Translations under genes and position numbers: made by a program
Part shown: positions 1-8,649 of the stretch, piece by piece
Position numbering within the stretch: the first letter of the stretch is position 1
Layout: the number at the start of each line of letters is the position of its first letter
The notes under the pieces: generated by a model
Databases searched by the model: none
Told to the model about the DNA's origin: nothing
The model's input: only the letters and a program-made list of their open reading frames with translations
NCBI GenBank assembly: GCA_020161755.1
Contig: JAIUOS010000030.1
Location: forward strand, 1 to 46,549
Source of the DNA: Actinomycetota bacterium
GTDB lineage: Bacteria > Actinomycetota > Actinomycetes > Propionibacteriales > Propionibacteriaceae
Reading direction: 5' to 3'
DNA length: 46,549 nucleotides

Positions 1-2
1 AC

Positions 3-44
3 CGAGCCCTCCTGGCCACCATCACCGAAAGCGAAGCCTCATGA
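3..44 (+). CDS. 3' tail of an unidentified coding sequence (partial)
   Basis: The first bases can be read in frame from base 3 as a short tail ending ESEAS before TGA at 42-44, with ordinary high-GC codons. Nothing upstream is visible, so neither identity nor length can be given. It could equally be noncoding edge sequence. Confidence 0.25.
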   Translation, partial: RALLATITESEAS

Positions 45-164
45 ACCCCCGCCCCGACCATCACGTGCATAATGCCGCGCAGCGGATGGTCGGTCCGACG
101 ATCGAAGCCAGACGCGGCGGCGCGAACTGTGGCGACGACCGTCCGGTCAGCGCAGAATGCCGCC

Positions 165-881
165 ATGGGCCATCGTTCGGATCGGGATGCGCTGCGCGGC
201 AACCTCTACGCCGTCGATGTTCCTGCCCTGGTGGCCGCCCTCAACGATGAGATCTGGCCAGAGGATGCGTTGCAGCTGATGGGCGATGCCGTCCTGGTCG
301 TGGCACGTGCGCGTGTCGATGCCGCCGGGCCGGCTGGCCACAGTTGTGCCGCGGCGTTGCGCGATCGCGGCTGGGAGGGAGACCACGAGCTGGCCGACCA
401 GATCGACGCGATGCTGGGCGTGGCGCCGACCCCCTTCCTGAAGAGTCTCCCGGTGGATCTCGACGAACTCGCGGGGATACTCGAGGGTGACCCGGTCATG
501 GGTGGTGGGCGGATTGACCTCCGCACCGGTGAGGTCTGGCCGCAATCGGCGATCGAGTACCTCGAGGAAGTCGGTGAACTCGACCCCGACGAGGACGACG
601 ACCAGCGCTGGCTCGATGTGGCTTGCGAAGGCTCTCGTGCCTCGTACGGGGACATGGAGATGTTCATCGGCGCTCTGGGCGACGGACGAGTCGCTGAAAG
701 GCTCGCGCAGGCCATCCACGGAAGGGGAGCGTTCCGGCGGTTCAAGGACGCGCTGGCCGACTCTGACGACCTCCTGGCCCGCTGGTATGGCCTCAGCGAC
801 GACCGCCATCGCGGCCGGGCCCGAGCCTGGCTCGCCGATGAGGGCTACACCCCGACTCCTACCAAGCCCTCGGACGCATGA
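165..881 (+). CDS. UPF0158 family protein
   Basis: A 238-residue soluble protein of unknown biochemical role. The C-terminal half carries the family pattern: a GEVWP segment near residue 120, an acidic stretch DPDEDDD, then RGAFRRFKDAL followed by RWYGLSDDRHRGRARAWL. The N-terminal third (about 20-75) is less familiar. Start chosen at the ATG at 165; an in-frame ATG at 72 would add 31 Arg/Ala-rich residues that do not look like the family. No transmembrane segment or signal peptide. It stands alone on this strand in the accessory segment left of tRNA-Pro. Family assignment is from recognition of the C-terminal motif; function is not inferred. Confidence 0.75.
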   Translation: MGHRSDRDALRGNLYAVDVPALVAALNDEIWPEDALQLMGDAVLVVARARVDAAGPAGHSCAAALRDRGWEGDHELADQIDAMLGVAPTPFLKSLPVDLDELAGILEGDPVMGGGRIDLRTGEVWPQSAIEYLEEVGELDPDEDDDQRWLDVACEGSRASYGDMEMFIGALGDGRVAERLAQAIHGRGAFRRFKDALADSDDLLARWYGLSDDRHRGRARAWLADEGYTPTPTKPSDA

Positions 882-1165
882 GCCTGCGACCAACACCAGA
901 GAGACGGCTCGCGATCTCGGTCTCCACCCCGATGCCAACAGACAGGTTCACACGGCCAGAAACCCCGTTACACCCGGTGCAAATCGGCGTGCAGGGCCCA
1001 GGTGGCGACCGGCTGCTTCCGAGGAACATCCAGCTGGCTCAGGGGCAACACACAATGTGCATTCCCGGCTGGGCGGCCCGAGAGGAGCCAGACCTGCTCG
1101 AGCACGTCGCAGCGGCTGGATCTGTTCGAGCTTTCTCCCTCAATCTCGGCGGGGTGGCCGCTCCA

Positions 1166-1444
1166 TCACGCGACCTTGCTCCCATAGCGCTGCCGGGCTG
1201 CCTCTCCCGAGGTGCCAACGAAGAGTCCGATGGCCGACCATGGCATGCCCGCGGCCCGGGCTGCCTTGACCGCGTCCAGGACGTGGCGCTCGGCGTCCGA
1301 CCGCTCCTGGATCGCAGCACGGAGCAGCGCGACGGCTCCAGGGTCGAGTTCATCGGCGGGATCGGGCTCGTAGTCCTCAAACCGCGCAGCGAGCTCGTCT
1401 GCGTGCTGGAGGATCTCGTCAACTGTGCGGGGCATCGTCATCAC
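1166..1444 (-). CDS. Probable antitoxin, small helix-turn-helix-like protein
   Basis: A 92-residue acidic protein whose N-terminal half is helical and Asp/Glu-rich (DELAARFEDYEPDPADEL). Its C-terminus, AARAAGMPWSAIGLFVGTSG followed by EAARQRYG, looks like a helix-turn-helix of the kind that asks whether a site fits. Its start codon overlaps the stop of the upstream gene by 4 bases (ATGA), so the two are translationally coupled. Gene order toxin-then-antitoxin matches BrnTA- and HigBA-type modules. The antitoxin role is inferred from size, coupling and partner. Alternative: a simple small DNA-binding regulator. Confidence 0.55.
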   Translation of the reverse strand: MMTMPRTVDEILQHADELAARFEDYEPDPADELDPGAVALLRAAIQERSDAERHVLDAVKAARAAGMPWSAIGLFVGTSGEAARQRYGSKVA

Positions 1445-1671
1445 CTGAGGTACTTGTCTCTGGCCGGCATGGCGTGGACGATCACCATCGCCACGTCGCC
1501 TTCCACGTATCCAACTTCGAGGATGAGAGCGGCCCGGTTGGGGCCGATCATCATGGTGAACCCGTCGCCCAGATCCCAGATCCGCAGGGGGTTCCTGTAC
1601 GCGTGCAGGATGTCCTCACGGCTCAGGCCGTGTTTGTAAGCCGACGGTGCAATGATCGGCTCGTCCAGCAC
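1441..1671 (-). CDS. Probable toxin, BrnT/DUF4258-like small protein
   Basis: A 76-residue protein with the layout common among small actinobacterial BrnT/DUF4258-like ORFs: a His-containing start (SAYKHGLSREDILHAYRNP), a strand-rich centre (GFTMMIGPNRAALILEVGYV) and an end VIVHAMPARDKYLR. The conserved His residues and the terminal Arg/Lys cluster fit an RNase-like fold, but no catalytic set is proved by reading. GTG start at 1671. A GGAGG lies only one base upstream, so initiation may be unusual or leaderless. First gene of a two-gene operon with the coupled small protein at 1166-1444. Toxin identity is inferred. Confidence 0.55.
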   Translation of the reverse strand: MLDEPIIAPSAYKHGLSREDILHAYRNPLRIWDLGDGFTMMIGPNRAALILEVGYVEGDVAMVIVHAMPARDKYLR

Positions 1672-1836
1672 CCCTCCAAGATAACTTGCGACAGTCCCTG
1701 AATCAACGGCTTGATCTCACCGCCGGCTCCACCTCGCACACGCCCATATGGGACGAATCTGAAGTGGCACACACCTTCGGCATTGTGCTCGCATTTCGTT
1801 AGGATGAATTGCCCAGGACTGATCGATGGAGACACG

Positions 1837-2433
1837 ATGAGCGAGATCGTCCGCGACCCGAACCGGCTCTTCCTGTGCCCGCGTTGCGGGCATCCGGTGA
1901 CCTACAAAGGGCGTGGCCGGCGCCCGGTTTGGTGCTCTGCGCGATGCCGGGTTGAAGCGTCGATCGAACGGCGCGGCAACCGGATAGTGGGAGTTGAGCC
2001 GCGCGTCGTCACCGTTGTTCCACCCAAGAAGCGGCTCAGCCGGTGGGAGGCAGATCGGCGTCAGGAGATCGAGCGAACTCTCACGCCCGACATCGTTGTC
2101 GCGATGGTTGCTAGCGAGCCGTACTTGCTGATGAAGGTTCTTGCGTGCCTCGAGGACGAGCGGCTGGGGGGCCCTGAAACTGTCCGCCAGATCGTCGCGC
2201 AAGGACTTGCCAGGACGGCTCGAGCCCTCGCTCCCGACGCGGTCGAGCCGGAGGGTTCGAAGCCCAGGCGAACACGCAAGCGCGACGTAAACGAGTGGGT
2301 CTCGTTGCTGGAGGAGTTGTCCGCGCAGCTCGCCTCGGGGCAGCTGTACAGCCGCGACCTGCCGGCGATCGACGCGCCGCTTCGCGAGGTCGTCGACCAC
2401 TACGTGCGTCGCATTGACGAGCGGCGCCGGTAG
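1837..2433 (+). CDS. Hypothetical protein with N-terminal zinc ribbon
   Basis: A 198-residue protein beginning MSEIVRDPNR, then a Cys4 cluster CPRC (about residues 14-17) and CSARC (about 32-36), which should bind zinc. The rest is charged and helical with no membrane segment, including an Arg/Lys-rich linker KPRRTRKRD near residue 150. The start at 1837 has GGAG 5-8 bases upstream; longer in-frame starts from 1711 would add an unlikely leader. It is divergent from the toxin-antitoxin pair across 165 bases. The Cys ribbon suggests nucleic-acid or protein binding. I do not recognise a named family. Confidence 0.6.
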   Translation: MSEIVRDPNRLFLCPRCGHPVTYKGRGRRPVWCSARCRVEASIERRGNRIVGVEPRVVTVVPPKKRLSRWEADRRQEIERTLTPDIVVAMVASEPYLLMKVLACLEDERLGGPETVRQIVAQGLARTARALAPDAVEPEGSKPRRTRKRDVNEWVSLLEELSAQLASGQLYSRDLPAIDAPLREVVDHYVRRIDERRR

Positions 2434-2637
2434 GGCGGGACGAGCGTCTGGTGGCTCTACGCCGCCCTTGTCCTGCTCCGGATACCGGCTCGGTCGACCA
2501 CTGGCCATCAAAAGTGGTGACGGCGGCCCTTCGTGACGCGTCCGTTCGTTCCTCACGGGCGCTCCTCAGGGACCGTGCTTCGAGGGGGGCTTCGTCAGGC
2601 TCAGCCGGCGTTTGCTTAGGCAGGAGTGCGCTCACGG

Positions 2638-2667
2638 GTGCCCTCGTTAGGGCACGGCTAGGGCACG
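2638..2667. repeat. AGGGCAC repeats, possible recombinase arm sites
   Basis: GTGCCCT, CGTT, AGGGCAC forms a perfect inverted repeat (2638-2655). The 9-mer TAGGGCACG then occurs twice, at 2648-2656 and 2659-2667, with an 11-bp period, about one helical turn. The cluster lies about 60-90 bases from the 3' end of tRNA-Pro, where arm-type sites of tyrosine recombinases are commonly found. The rest of 2434-2637 shows no gene I can support. Confidence 0.4.
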
Positions 2668-2674
2668 AAACGCT

Positions 2675-2721
2675 GAAAGCCGCTCTGGCCGGGAGTATAA
2701 CTCCTAGTCAAAGCGGCTTTC
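2675..2721. terminator. Long stem-loop just 3' of tRNA-Pro
   Basis: Arms 2675-2687 and 2709-2721 pair over 13 positions with one mismatch (GAAAGCCGCT against AGCGGCTTTC). A second hairpin, GGAGT-ATA-ACTCC, is nested at 2692-2704. It lies 6 bases past the tRNA 3' end on the minus strand, so it may terminate the tRNA transcript. It could also be part of an attachment region. Confidence 0.5.
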
Positions 2722-2723
2722 CG

Positions 2724-2801
<78 letters not shown>

Positions 2802-2854
2802 AACAGCCCTGACTGGGTCAGGGCCGAGTGGCAGTCTAGCCCAACTGCCGGGCC

Positions 2855-3763
2855 TCATCCATTCGAGCCCGCAACGAGGGTGACCAGCGTCACTTCGGGC
2901 GGGCAGGCGAACCGGTACGGGGCGAACGGGGAGGTCCCGACACCGGCCGAAACGTGCAGGTACGCGCTGCGGTCGCCGGCGCGGTGCCGGCTCAGGCCCT
3001 TGGCCTGGGCGGGCGGCAGGTCGCAGTTCGTGGTCAGCGCACCCCAGCCGGGCACGCACACCTGGCCGCCGTGGGTGTGGCCGGCGAAGATCAGCGGCAG
3101 CCCGTCCGCGGTCATCGCGTCCAGCACCCGCGCGTACGGCGCGTGCGTCACCCCAACCGCCACGTCGGTGCCGTCCGCCGGCGGCCCCGAGACCAGTGCG
3201 TAGTCGTCCCGGTGCAGGTGTGGGTCGTCGGTGCCGCGGAATTCGAAGGTCACGCCCCGCACGGTCAGGCTCGCCCGTGCCTCGTTCACGTCCTGCCACC
3301 CCCCGGACGCGAGCCCCGACCGCAACTCCTCGGTCGGCAGCGGCTCCCGGTCGTTCGGCAACCCACGGTGGCTCGTGGACTCGACCAGATACCCCAGCGG
3401 GTTCGTGAACTTCGGCGCCGAGTAGTCGTTCGACCCGAACACGAACACCCCGGGGACGTCCAGCAGCCGCCCGAACGACGTCAGCAACGGCGTCAGCGCC
3501 TCCGCTGACGACAGGTTGTCGCCGGTGTTCACCACCAGGTCGGGCTCGAGGCCGGCCAGCGCCGAGAGGAACCTCAGCTTCGCCCGCTGCCCACCGGTCA
3601 GATGGACGTCGGAGACGTGCAGCACGCGAATCCGCTGCGCCCCCGCCGGCAGCACCGGAACGGTCACCCGCCGTACCTGGAACGCCTTGGCCTCGACGAC
3701 CGTCCCATACGCAACGCACGCTGCGCCGGCCAGCGCGAGCCGGCCGGCGAGCTTGCCGATCAA
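2855..3763 (-). CDS. Membrane-anchored metallophosphoesterase (Rv3683-like)
   Basis: A 302-residue calcineurin-like phosphoesterase. One N-terminal hydrophobic segment (about residues 5-22) anchors it, followed by the dimetal motifs in order: DVH near 50, GDN near 80, GSND replacing the usual GNHD near 110, a His in THAP, and GHTHGG near 235. I take TTG at 3763 as the start: it overlaps the PBP stop (TTGA) and gives an N-terminus like the family (MIGKLAGRLALAGAA); no ATG or GTG fits. It is coupled to the class A PBP upstream, as in mycobacteria, so a cell-envelope role is likely. The substrate is unknown. Confidence 0.85.
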   Translation of the reverse strand: MIGKLAGRLALAGAACVAYGTVVEAKAFQVRRVTVPVLPAGAQRIRVLHVSDVHLTGGQRAKLRFLSALAGLEPDLVVNTGDNLSSAEALTPLLTSFGRLLDVPGVFVFGSNDYSAPKFTNPLGYLVESTSHRGLPNDREPLPTEELRSGLASGGWQDVNEARASLTVRGVTFEFRGTDDPHLHRDDYALVSGPPADGTDVAVGVTHAPYARVLDAMTADGLPLIFAGHTHGGQVCVPGWGALTTNCDLPPAQAKGLSRHRAGDRSAYLHVSAGVGTSPFAPYRFACPPEVTLVTLVAGSNG

Positions 3764-6126
3764 CGCCCGCGTTTCTTCGTGGGTGTCGGTGACGGCGTGG
3801 GCTCGGGATCGGGCGCCGGCTTGGCACCCTTGGACACGACCAGTCCGATCGCGCTGCCCTTGGACGCCGACCCCGAACGGGTCAGCCGGATCAGTCCGCC
3901 TGCGGCCACCGTGTCGGAGTACTCGCGGACGGTGTACGTCGCGAACCCGGCCCGGGCGAGCGCCGAGCCGCAGCTGGACGGACCCATGCCCGAGCAGCTC
4001 GGGATCGGGGCCGACTCGCCGTTCAGCACCGAGGCCGGCGGGTCGACGAAGCTGTTGTGCTCGTCGAGGTCGGCCAGCGCCCGCTGCATGGCCGGACGCA
4101 GCACGTACGTGCCCACGTCCGCGCCGAAACCGGTGAGGGTCACGCCGGTGCGCAGGTGCAGGTACCGCAGGAACGCCTTGCCGCGCGACTTCCAGAACTT
4201 CTTGAACATCGGCGCGTTGTCGAAGCTGATGCCCGCCGCCGCGACCAGGTCGGGCGTGTAGGCGACCGCCCACTCGGCCTGGTTGGACGGGACGGTGCCG
4301 GTCTTGCCCGCGAGGGTGTAGCCCGGGATCCGCGCGCCGCGCAGCGTGCCGTTCGCGATCGGCCCGAGGAACACCTTGTTGACCGCGTCAGCCACGCCGG
4401 CGTCCATCACGCGCTTGCAGTTCGCCTTCGGCACGTCCAGCTTGGTGCCGGTCGTGGTGATGATCGACTTGATGATGATCGGGTTGCAGCGGACGCCGCG
4501 GTTGGCGAACGTGCCGTAGGCGGTCACCATCGACAGCGGCGTCACCTCGGCCGAACCCAGCGTGAACGACGCGATCGAGCCGTAGTTCTCGACCAGGTCC
4601 TCACCGTTGGCCAGCTGCAGGCCCACCCGCTTGGCCAGCTTGACCACCGGGCAGATGCCGACGGACTGCTCCAGCGGGACGAAGTAGTTGTTCACCGACT
4701 GGGAGGTGCCGTTGTACATGTTGTACATGCCGCGCTCGGGACCGTCGACCACCCAGCGCTTCTGGATCTTGAACGGCCCGTTGCAGCTGTTGAAGGTCTC
4801 GCCCTGGTAGTTGCGGCTGAGCGGCACCTTGTAGCTGGTGCGCACGCCGAACCCGTTCTCCAGCGCCGCGGCGGCCACGTACACCTTGAAGGTCGAGCCG
4901 CCCTGGAACCCGTCCGCGCCGTTGTACTCCCGGCTCACGGCGTAGTTGTAGTAGGTCTCGCCCTTCCACTTCTTGCCCTTGTTGTTGTCGCCCATCACCG
5001 GCCGGCTCTGCACCATGGCCCGGATCAGCCCGGTCTTGGGCTCCATCATCGTGACGACGCCGATCACCTTGTCGCGCGCCGAGACCCGCTTGCTGAGCGC
5101 CTTCTGGGCGCTGCGCTGGGCCTTCGGGTCGATCTGGGTGGTGATGGTGAGGCCGCCGCGGTAGACGGTCTGGAGACGCTCCTCCTCGGTCGCGCCGAGC
5201 GCGGACCCGCCCTGCTTCACCAGCACCTGGAGCGCGTAGTCGCAGACGAACGGGAACTTGGAGTTCGCGCAGCCCTTCAGGGTGAGCTTGATCTTCTTCG
5301 GGTTGAACTTCACGGCCTTCGCCGCGTCCGCCTCGGCCTGCGTCACCACGCCGAGCTCGGCCATACGCGACAGCACGTCGTTGCGGCGCTCGAGGCCGAC
5401 CTGGAGGTGCTTGACCGGGTTGGTGGCCACCGGGTTGCGAACCAGGCCGGCCAGCATGGCCGACTGGGCCAGGTTCAGCTTCGCCGCGCTCACCCGGAAG
5501 TAGTGCTGGGCGGCGGCCTCGACGCCGTAGGCGCCGTCGCCGTAGTAGGCGATGTTGAGGTAGCGCTCGAGGATCTCGTCCTTGCTGAGCGTCTTCTCCA
5601 CCGCAATCGCGTAGCGCAGCTCACGGATCTTGCGGGCCATCGTGTTCTCGGTGGCTGCCGCCCGGGCCTCGGCGTCATTGTTCGCCTCGGCGGTCTGCAC
5701 CAGCACCAGCCGGACGTACTGCTGGGTGAGGCTGGAACCGCCCTGGGTGTTGCCCTGGCTGGTCGACACCAGCGCCCGCAGGGTGCCGGTGAGGTCGAGG
5801 GCGCCGTGCTCGTAGAAGCGGTGGTCCTCGATGGCCACCTGTGCCTTCTGCATGATCGGCGAGATGTCGCTGAGCGGCTTGTAGACGCGGTTCTCGTCGT
5901 AGAAGTTGGCGAGGACGCTGCCGTCGGCGTTCAGGAGCTTCGAACTCTGCCACTGCGTGGGGGTCTCGAGTTCGGTCGGAAGGTTGTCCAGGCTCGCGAT
6001 CGCGTCCTTGCCGGTGGACGTCGCCATGCCGGTCATGGGGACGACGAGGCCCGCGGCGAGCAGTCCCCCGAGGATCGACACCACCACGAACATGATCAAC
6101 GAATAGAGCCGTTTCCCCATGCGCAT
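3760..6126 (-). CDS. ponA2: Bifunctional class A penicillin-binding protein (PonA2-like)
   Basis: A 788-residue peptidoglycan polymerase and crosslinker. A signal anchor (about 6-30) leads to a GT51 glycosyltransferase with catalytic Glu100 in VAIEDHRFYEHG and the GGSSLTQQ motif near 129-136. The transpeptidase has Ser411 in STFK (411-414), SVN at 477-479 and KTG at 608-610. The C-terminus (about 675-770) resembles a PASTA-type module, and a Pro/Thr/Lys-rich tail ends TKKRGR. All catalytic residues are present. It is divergent from whiB4 and followed by the overlapping metallophosphoesterase, the arrangement seen at M. tuberculosis ponA2. A second Met at residue 3 is an alternative start. Confidence 0.93.
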   Translation of the reverse strand: MRMGKRLYSLIMFVVVSILGGLLAAGLVVPMTGMATSTGKDAIASLDNLPTELETPTQWQSSKLLNADGSVLANFYDENRVYKPLSDISPIMQKAQVAIEDHRFYEHGALDLTGTLRALVSTSQGNTQGGSSLTQQYVRLVLVQTAEANNDAEARAAATENTMARKIRELRYAIAVEKTLSKDEILERYLNIAYYGDGAYGVEAAAQHYFRVSAAKLNLAQSAMLAGLVRNPVATNPVKHLQVGLERRNDVLSRMAELGVVTQAEADAAKAVKFNPKKIKLTLKGCANSKFPFVCDYALQVLVKQGGSALGATEEERLQTVYRGGLTITTQIDPKAQRSAQKALSKRVSARDKVIGVVTMMEPKTGLIRAMVQSRPVMGDNNKGKKWKGETYYNYAVSREYNGADGFQGGSTFKVYVAAAALENGFGVRTSYKVPLSRNYQGETFNSCNGPFKIQKRWVVDGPERGMYNMYNGTSQSVNNYFVPLEQSVGICPVVKLAKRVGLQLANGEDLVENYGSIASFTLGSAEVTPLSMVTAYGTFANRGVRCNPIIIKSIITTTGTKLDVPKANCKRVMDAGVADAVNKVFLGPIANGTLRGARIPGYTLAGKTGTVPSNQAEWAVAYTPDLVAAAGISFDNAPMFKKFWKSRGKAFLRYLHLRTGVTLTGFGADVGTYVLRPAMQRALADLDEHNSFVDPPASVLNGESAPIPSCSGMGPSSCGSALARAGFATYTVREYSDTVAAGGLIRLTRSGSASKGSAIGLVVSKGAKPAPDPEPTPSPTPTKKRGR

Positions 6127-6220
6127 GGGCTCTAGGGTACGTTACGACCCCCAACCGCCCCGAACCCCGCCGGACGGGGAGTCGTGCCCCCACGAATCAC
6201 CCCTAGCCGCGTGCTGCTTC

Positions 6221-6250
6221 TTGACATAACCTCGTCCATACACCTAGCAA
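6221..6250 (+). promoter_or_regulatory. Probable promoter of whiB4
   Basis: TTGACA at 6221-6226 is followed 18 bases later by TAGCAA (6245-6250), in the 171-bp divergent region between ponA2 and whiB4. The -35 is perfect and the -10 is moderate. An alternative -10 is TATACC near 6256. About 48 bases separate this -10 from the ATG at 6298. Confidence 0.5.
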
Positions 6251-6297
6251 TTGCGTATACCGCTCTGGCGGGGTGCCCCTGGGAAAGGATGAGAGCG

Positions 6298-6570
6298 ATG
6301 ACGCTCGGAGTCGACTGGACGCTCCAGGCAAAGTGCCGTGGGCTGCAGGACGAATTGTTCCCGGAGGGTGCCGACCAGAAACGCGCACGATCGGTGTGCT
6401 TCACCTGCCCGGTGCGCAACGAATGCCTCGCCGAGGCCCTCGACAACCGGATCGAGTGGGGCGTGTGGGGCGGCATGACCGAGCGTGAGCGTCGGCAGCT
6501 CCTGCGCCAGCGCACCGACATCACCTCGTGGACCTCGATCCTCTGCCCCAAGCAGCGCCGCTGCGACTGA
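6298..6570 (+). CDS. whiB4: WhiB-family iron-sulfur regulator, WhiB4-like
   Basis: A 90-residue Wbl protein. The four cluster-binding cysteines are C13, C34, C37 and C43 (C-X20-C-X2-C-X5-C), followed by the GVWGGMTERERR turn and basic segment near 55-66. The stretch ALDNRIEWGVWGGMTER closely matches mycobacterial WhiB4, and its position divergent from ponA2 is the same. WhiB4 proteins hold an O2/NO-sensitive [4Fe-4S] cluster and act in redox control; that role is transferred from the family. Two more cysteines (83, 89) lie in the tail. The start at 6298 is preferred over 6289 because AAAGG lies about 9 bases upstream. Confidence 0.9.
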   Translation: MTLGVDWTLQAKCRGLQDELFPEGADQKRARSVCFTCPVRNECLAEALDNRIEWGVWGGMTERERRQLLRQRTDITSWTSILCPKQRRCD

Positions 6571-6651
6571 GCACCTGTTGGTGTGCCGGGCGATGGGGCC
6601 CGGGCTGGGCGGACGGTGTGAGCTGTCGGTGTGATCATCGATACTGGGCGC

Positions 6652-6810
6652 ATGACCAAATGGGAGTACGTGACCGTCCCGGTGCTGGTGCACGCCACCA
6701 AGCAGATCCTCGACACCTGGGGTGCGGACGGCTGGGAGCTGGTGCAGGTGGTGCCCGGGCCGAACGCGCAGAACTTGGTGGCCTATCTCAAGCGGCCGGT
6801 CACCGAATGA
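6652..6810 (+). CDS. Small DUF4177-like protein
   Basis: A 52-residue protein beginning [12 protein letters not shown] and containing [10 protein letters not shown], the pattern of DUF4177 (a strand, an amphipathic helix, then GWELV). It ends [10 protein letters not shown]. Its TGA overlaps the ATG of the RidA gene (ATGA), so the two are co-translated. M. tuberculosis has a comparable small gene in the same place (Rv3678A region). Function unknown; it is real by its coupling, codon use and conserved position. Confidence 0.8.
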   Translation: MTKWEYVTVPVLVHATKQILDTWGADGWELVQVVPGPNAQNLVAYLKRPVTE

Positions 6811-7298
6811 ACGAAGAACTCGACGAGACCCTCCACTCGGTGCGGCTGGCCGGTCTCGGACTGACCCTGCCGGACGTGCCCGCGCCGGTCGCCGCCTACC
6901 AGCCCGCGCTGGTCTCGGGCGGCCAGGCGTTCACCTCCGGACAGCTGCCGTTCGTCAACGGCACGCTCGCCGAGGTGGGCAAGGTCGGTGCGGGGGTCAG
7001 CCCCGAGCGGGCCCACGAGCTGGCGCGCATCGCCGCGCTGAACGCCGTCGCCGCTGCCGCGTCCGTCTGTGGCGGGGTCGACGGCATCCGGCGCGTGGTG
7101 AAGGTGGTCGTGTTCGTGGCCAGCGACCCGTCCTTCACCGGCCAGCCGGGCGTCGCCAACGGGGCGTCCGAGCTGCTGCAGCAGGTGTTCGGCGCGCGTG
7201 GGTCGCACGTCCGCAGCGCCGTGGGCGTGGCGGTGCTGCCGCTCGACTCCCCGGTCGAGGTCGAGCTCGTCGTCGAAGTCAACGCCGCGTCGTTCTAG
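6807..7298 (+). CDS. RidA/YjgF/YER057c family protein
   Basis: A 163-residue single-domain protein. RidA enzymes deaminate reactive enamine/imine intermediates; this member belongs to the longer Rv3678c-like group. Visible family elements are SGQLPFVNG near 52, the helix [19 protein letters not shown], the strand [18 protein letters not shown], and the C-terminal [20 protein letters not shown], in which the Arg corresponds to the catalytic Arg of E. coli RidA. It overlaps the upstream gene by 4 bases and lies 2 bases before nth, so it is within an operon. Confidence 0.85.
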   Translation: MNEELDETLHSVRLAGLGLTLPDVPAPVAAYQPALVSGGQAFTSGQLPFVNGTLAEVGKVGAGVSPERAHELARIAALNAVAAAASVCGGVDGIRRVVKVVVFVASDPSFTGQPGVANGASELLQQVFGARGSHVRSAVGVAVLPLDSPVEVELVVEVNAASF

Positions 7299-7300
7299 CC

Positions 7301-8002
7301 GTGGTCCCGAACGAGTCCCGGACGGCGCTGGTGCGCCGGGCGCGCGCGATCAATCGCGAGCTCGGCGTGCTGTACCCCGACGCGCACTGCGAGCTCGACC
7401 ACACCTCGCCGTTCCAGCTGCTGGTGGCCACGGTGCTGTCCGCGCAGTCCACCGATCGTCGGGTCAACACGGTCACGCCCACGCTGTTCGCGCGCTACCC
7501 GGACGCGACCGCGCTGGCGGGCGCCGACCGGGCCGACCTGGAACAGCTGATCACCCCGACCGGGTTCTTCCGCGCCAAGACCGAGTCGCTGCTCAAGCTC
7601 GGCGCCGCCTTGGTGGAGAACTTCGGCGGCGAGGTGCCCGGGCGGCTCGACCAGCTCGTCACCCTTCCCGGCGTCGGACGCAAGACCGCCAACGTGGTGC
7701 TGACCGACGGCTTCGGTGTGCCCGGCATCACCACCGACACCCACCTGATCCGGCTCGCGCGGCGCTTCGGCTGGACGGACGAGACCAAGCCCGAGCGCAT
7801 CGAGGCCGCGGTCGGCGACCTGTTCCCCAAGTCGGACTGGATCCGGCTCAACCACCGGGTGATCTGGCACGGCCGTCGCCGCTGCCACGCGCTGCGTCCG
7901 GCGTGCGGGGCGTGCCCGGTCGCGCGGCTGTGCCCGTCCTACGGTGAGGGGCCGACCGACCCGAAGGTGGCCGCGAAGCTCGTCCGGGAGCCGCGAGGAT
8001 GA
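7301..8002 (+). CDS. nth: Endonuclease III, DNA glycosylase/AP lyase
   Basis: A 233-residue base-excision repair enzyme removing oxidised pyrimidines. It has the helix-hairpin-helix [13 protein letters not shown] with the catalytic Lys, the catalytic Asp in [12 protein letters not shown], and a C-terminal [4Fe-4S] loop C-X6-C-X2-C-X5-C beginning [15 protein letters not shown] start at 7301, 2 bases after the ridA stop. Its own stop overlaps the next gene (ATGA). Order ridA-nth-thioredoxin-Nudix is as in M. tuberculosis. Confidence 0.95.
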   Translation: MVPNESRTALVRRARAINRELGVLYPDAHCELDHTSPFQLLVATVLSAQSTDRRVNTVTPTLFARYPDATALAGADRADLEQLITPTGFFRAKTESLLKLGAALVENFGGEVPGRLDQLVTLPGVGRKTANVVLTDGFGVPGITTDTHLIRLARRFGWTDETKPERIEAAVGDLFPKSDWIRLNHRVIWHGRRRCHALRPACGACPVARLCPSYGEGPTDPKVAAKLVREPRG

Positions 8003-8649
8003 GGTCGCCACGTCGTCTTTCCGCCGCCGTCGGGCTCGTCCTGGCGGTGCTGCTCGCCGGGTGCGCGGGGCCGATGCTGCCCGGTGTGGGCACCGGCACG
8101 ATCGTGCCGTCCGTCCCGGCGTCGGCGTCCGCGTCCACCCTGCCGGCGCCCGAACCCGAACCCACCGACCTGGTCGCCGCGCGCAAGGCCGCGGGCATCG
8201 CCGACTGCCCGCCCAGCAGCAAGGCGCCCGCGGTGGCCGGCGGGCTGCCCGACATCACGCTGGAGTGCCTGGGAGGCGACACCACCGTCCGGCTGGCCGG
8301 CCTGCGCGGGCCGATGCTGATCAACCTGTGGGCACAGTGGTGCGAGCCGTGCCGCGCCGAGTCCGCGCACCTGGCGGCGTTCGCGACGTCGCAGAGCAAG
8401 GTCGCGGTGCTGGGCATCGACTACTCCGACCCTCAGCCGGCGCTGGCGATCGAGTTCGCGAAGCTGACCTCGATGACCTACCCGCACCTGGCCGACGAGG
8501 AGCACACGCTGAAGGGCCCGCTCGGGGTCGTCGGCATCCCGTACACGCTGCTCATCGACGCCGACGGCAAGATCGTGGCCAAACACCCTGGGCAGTTCGT
8601 GTCGCTGGAGAACGTCCAGCAGTGGGTGGCCCAGGGGCTGGGCGAGTGA
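7999..8649 (+). CDS. TlpA/ResA-type thioredoxin-like lipoprotein
   Basis: A 216-residue exported thiol-disulfide protein. The N-terminus [20 protein letters not shown] is a lipoprotein signal with lipobox LAGC, followed by a Pro/Ala linker to about residue 60. The thioredoxin fold follows, with the active site WCEPC near 114, the cis-Pro segment VGIPYT near 176 and [10 protein letters not shown]. It would act outside the membrane on protein thiols or cytochrome assembly; the exact partner is unknown. It is coupled to nth upstream and to the Nudix gene downstream by 4-base overlaps. Confidence 0.88.
   Translation: MRSPRRLSAAVGLVLAVLLAGCAGPMLPGVGTGTIVPSVPASASASTLPAPEPEPTDLVAARKAAGIADCPPSSKAPAVAGGLPDITLECLGGDTTVRLAGLRGPMLINLWAQWCEPCRAESAHLAAFATSQSKVAVLGIDYSDPQPALAIEFAKLTSMTYPHLADEEHTLKGPLGVVGIPYTLLIDADGKIVAKHPGQFVSLENVQQWVAQGLGE

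Noticed and set aside
878-1639. 253-residue plus-strand ORF after the UPF0158 gene
   Set aside because: Most of it is antisense to the coupled toxin-antitoxin pair, and no domain is recognisable.
4057-6135. 692-residue plus-strand ORF
   Set aside because: It is antisense to ponA2, His/Val/Arg/Leu-rich with no domain; a by-product of GC-rich third positions.
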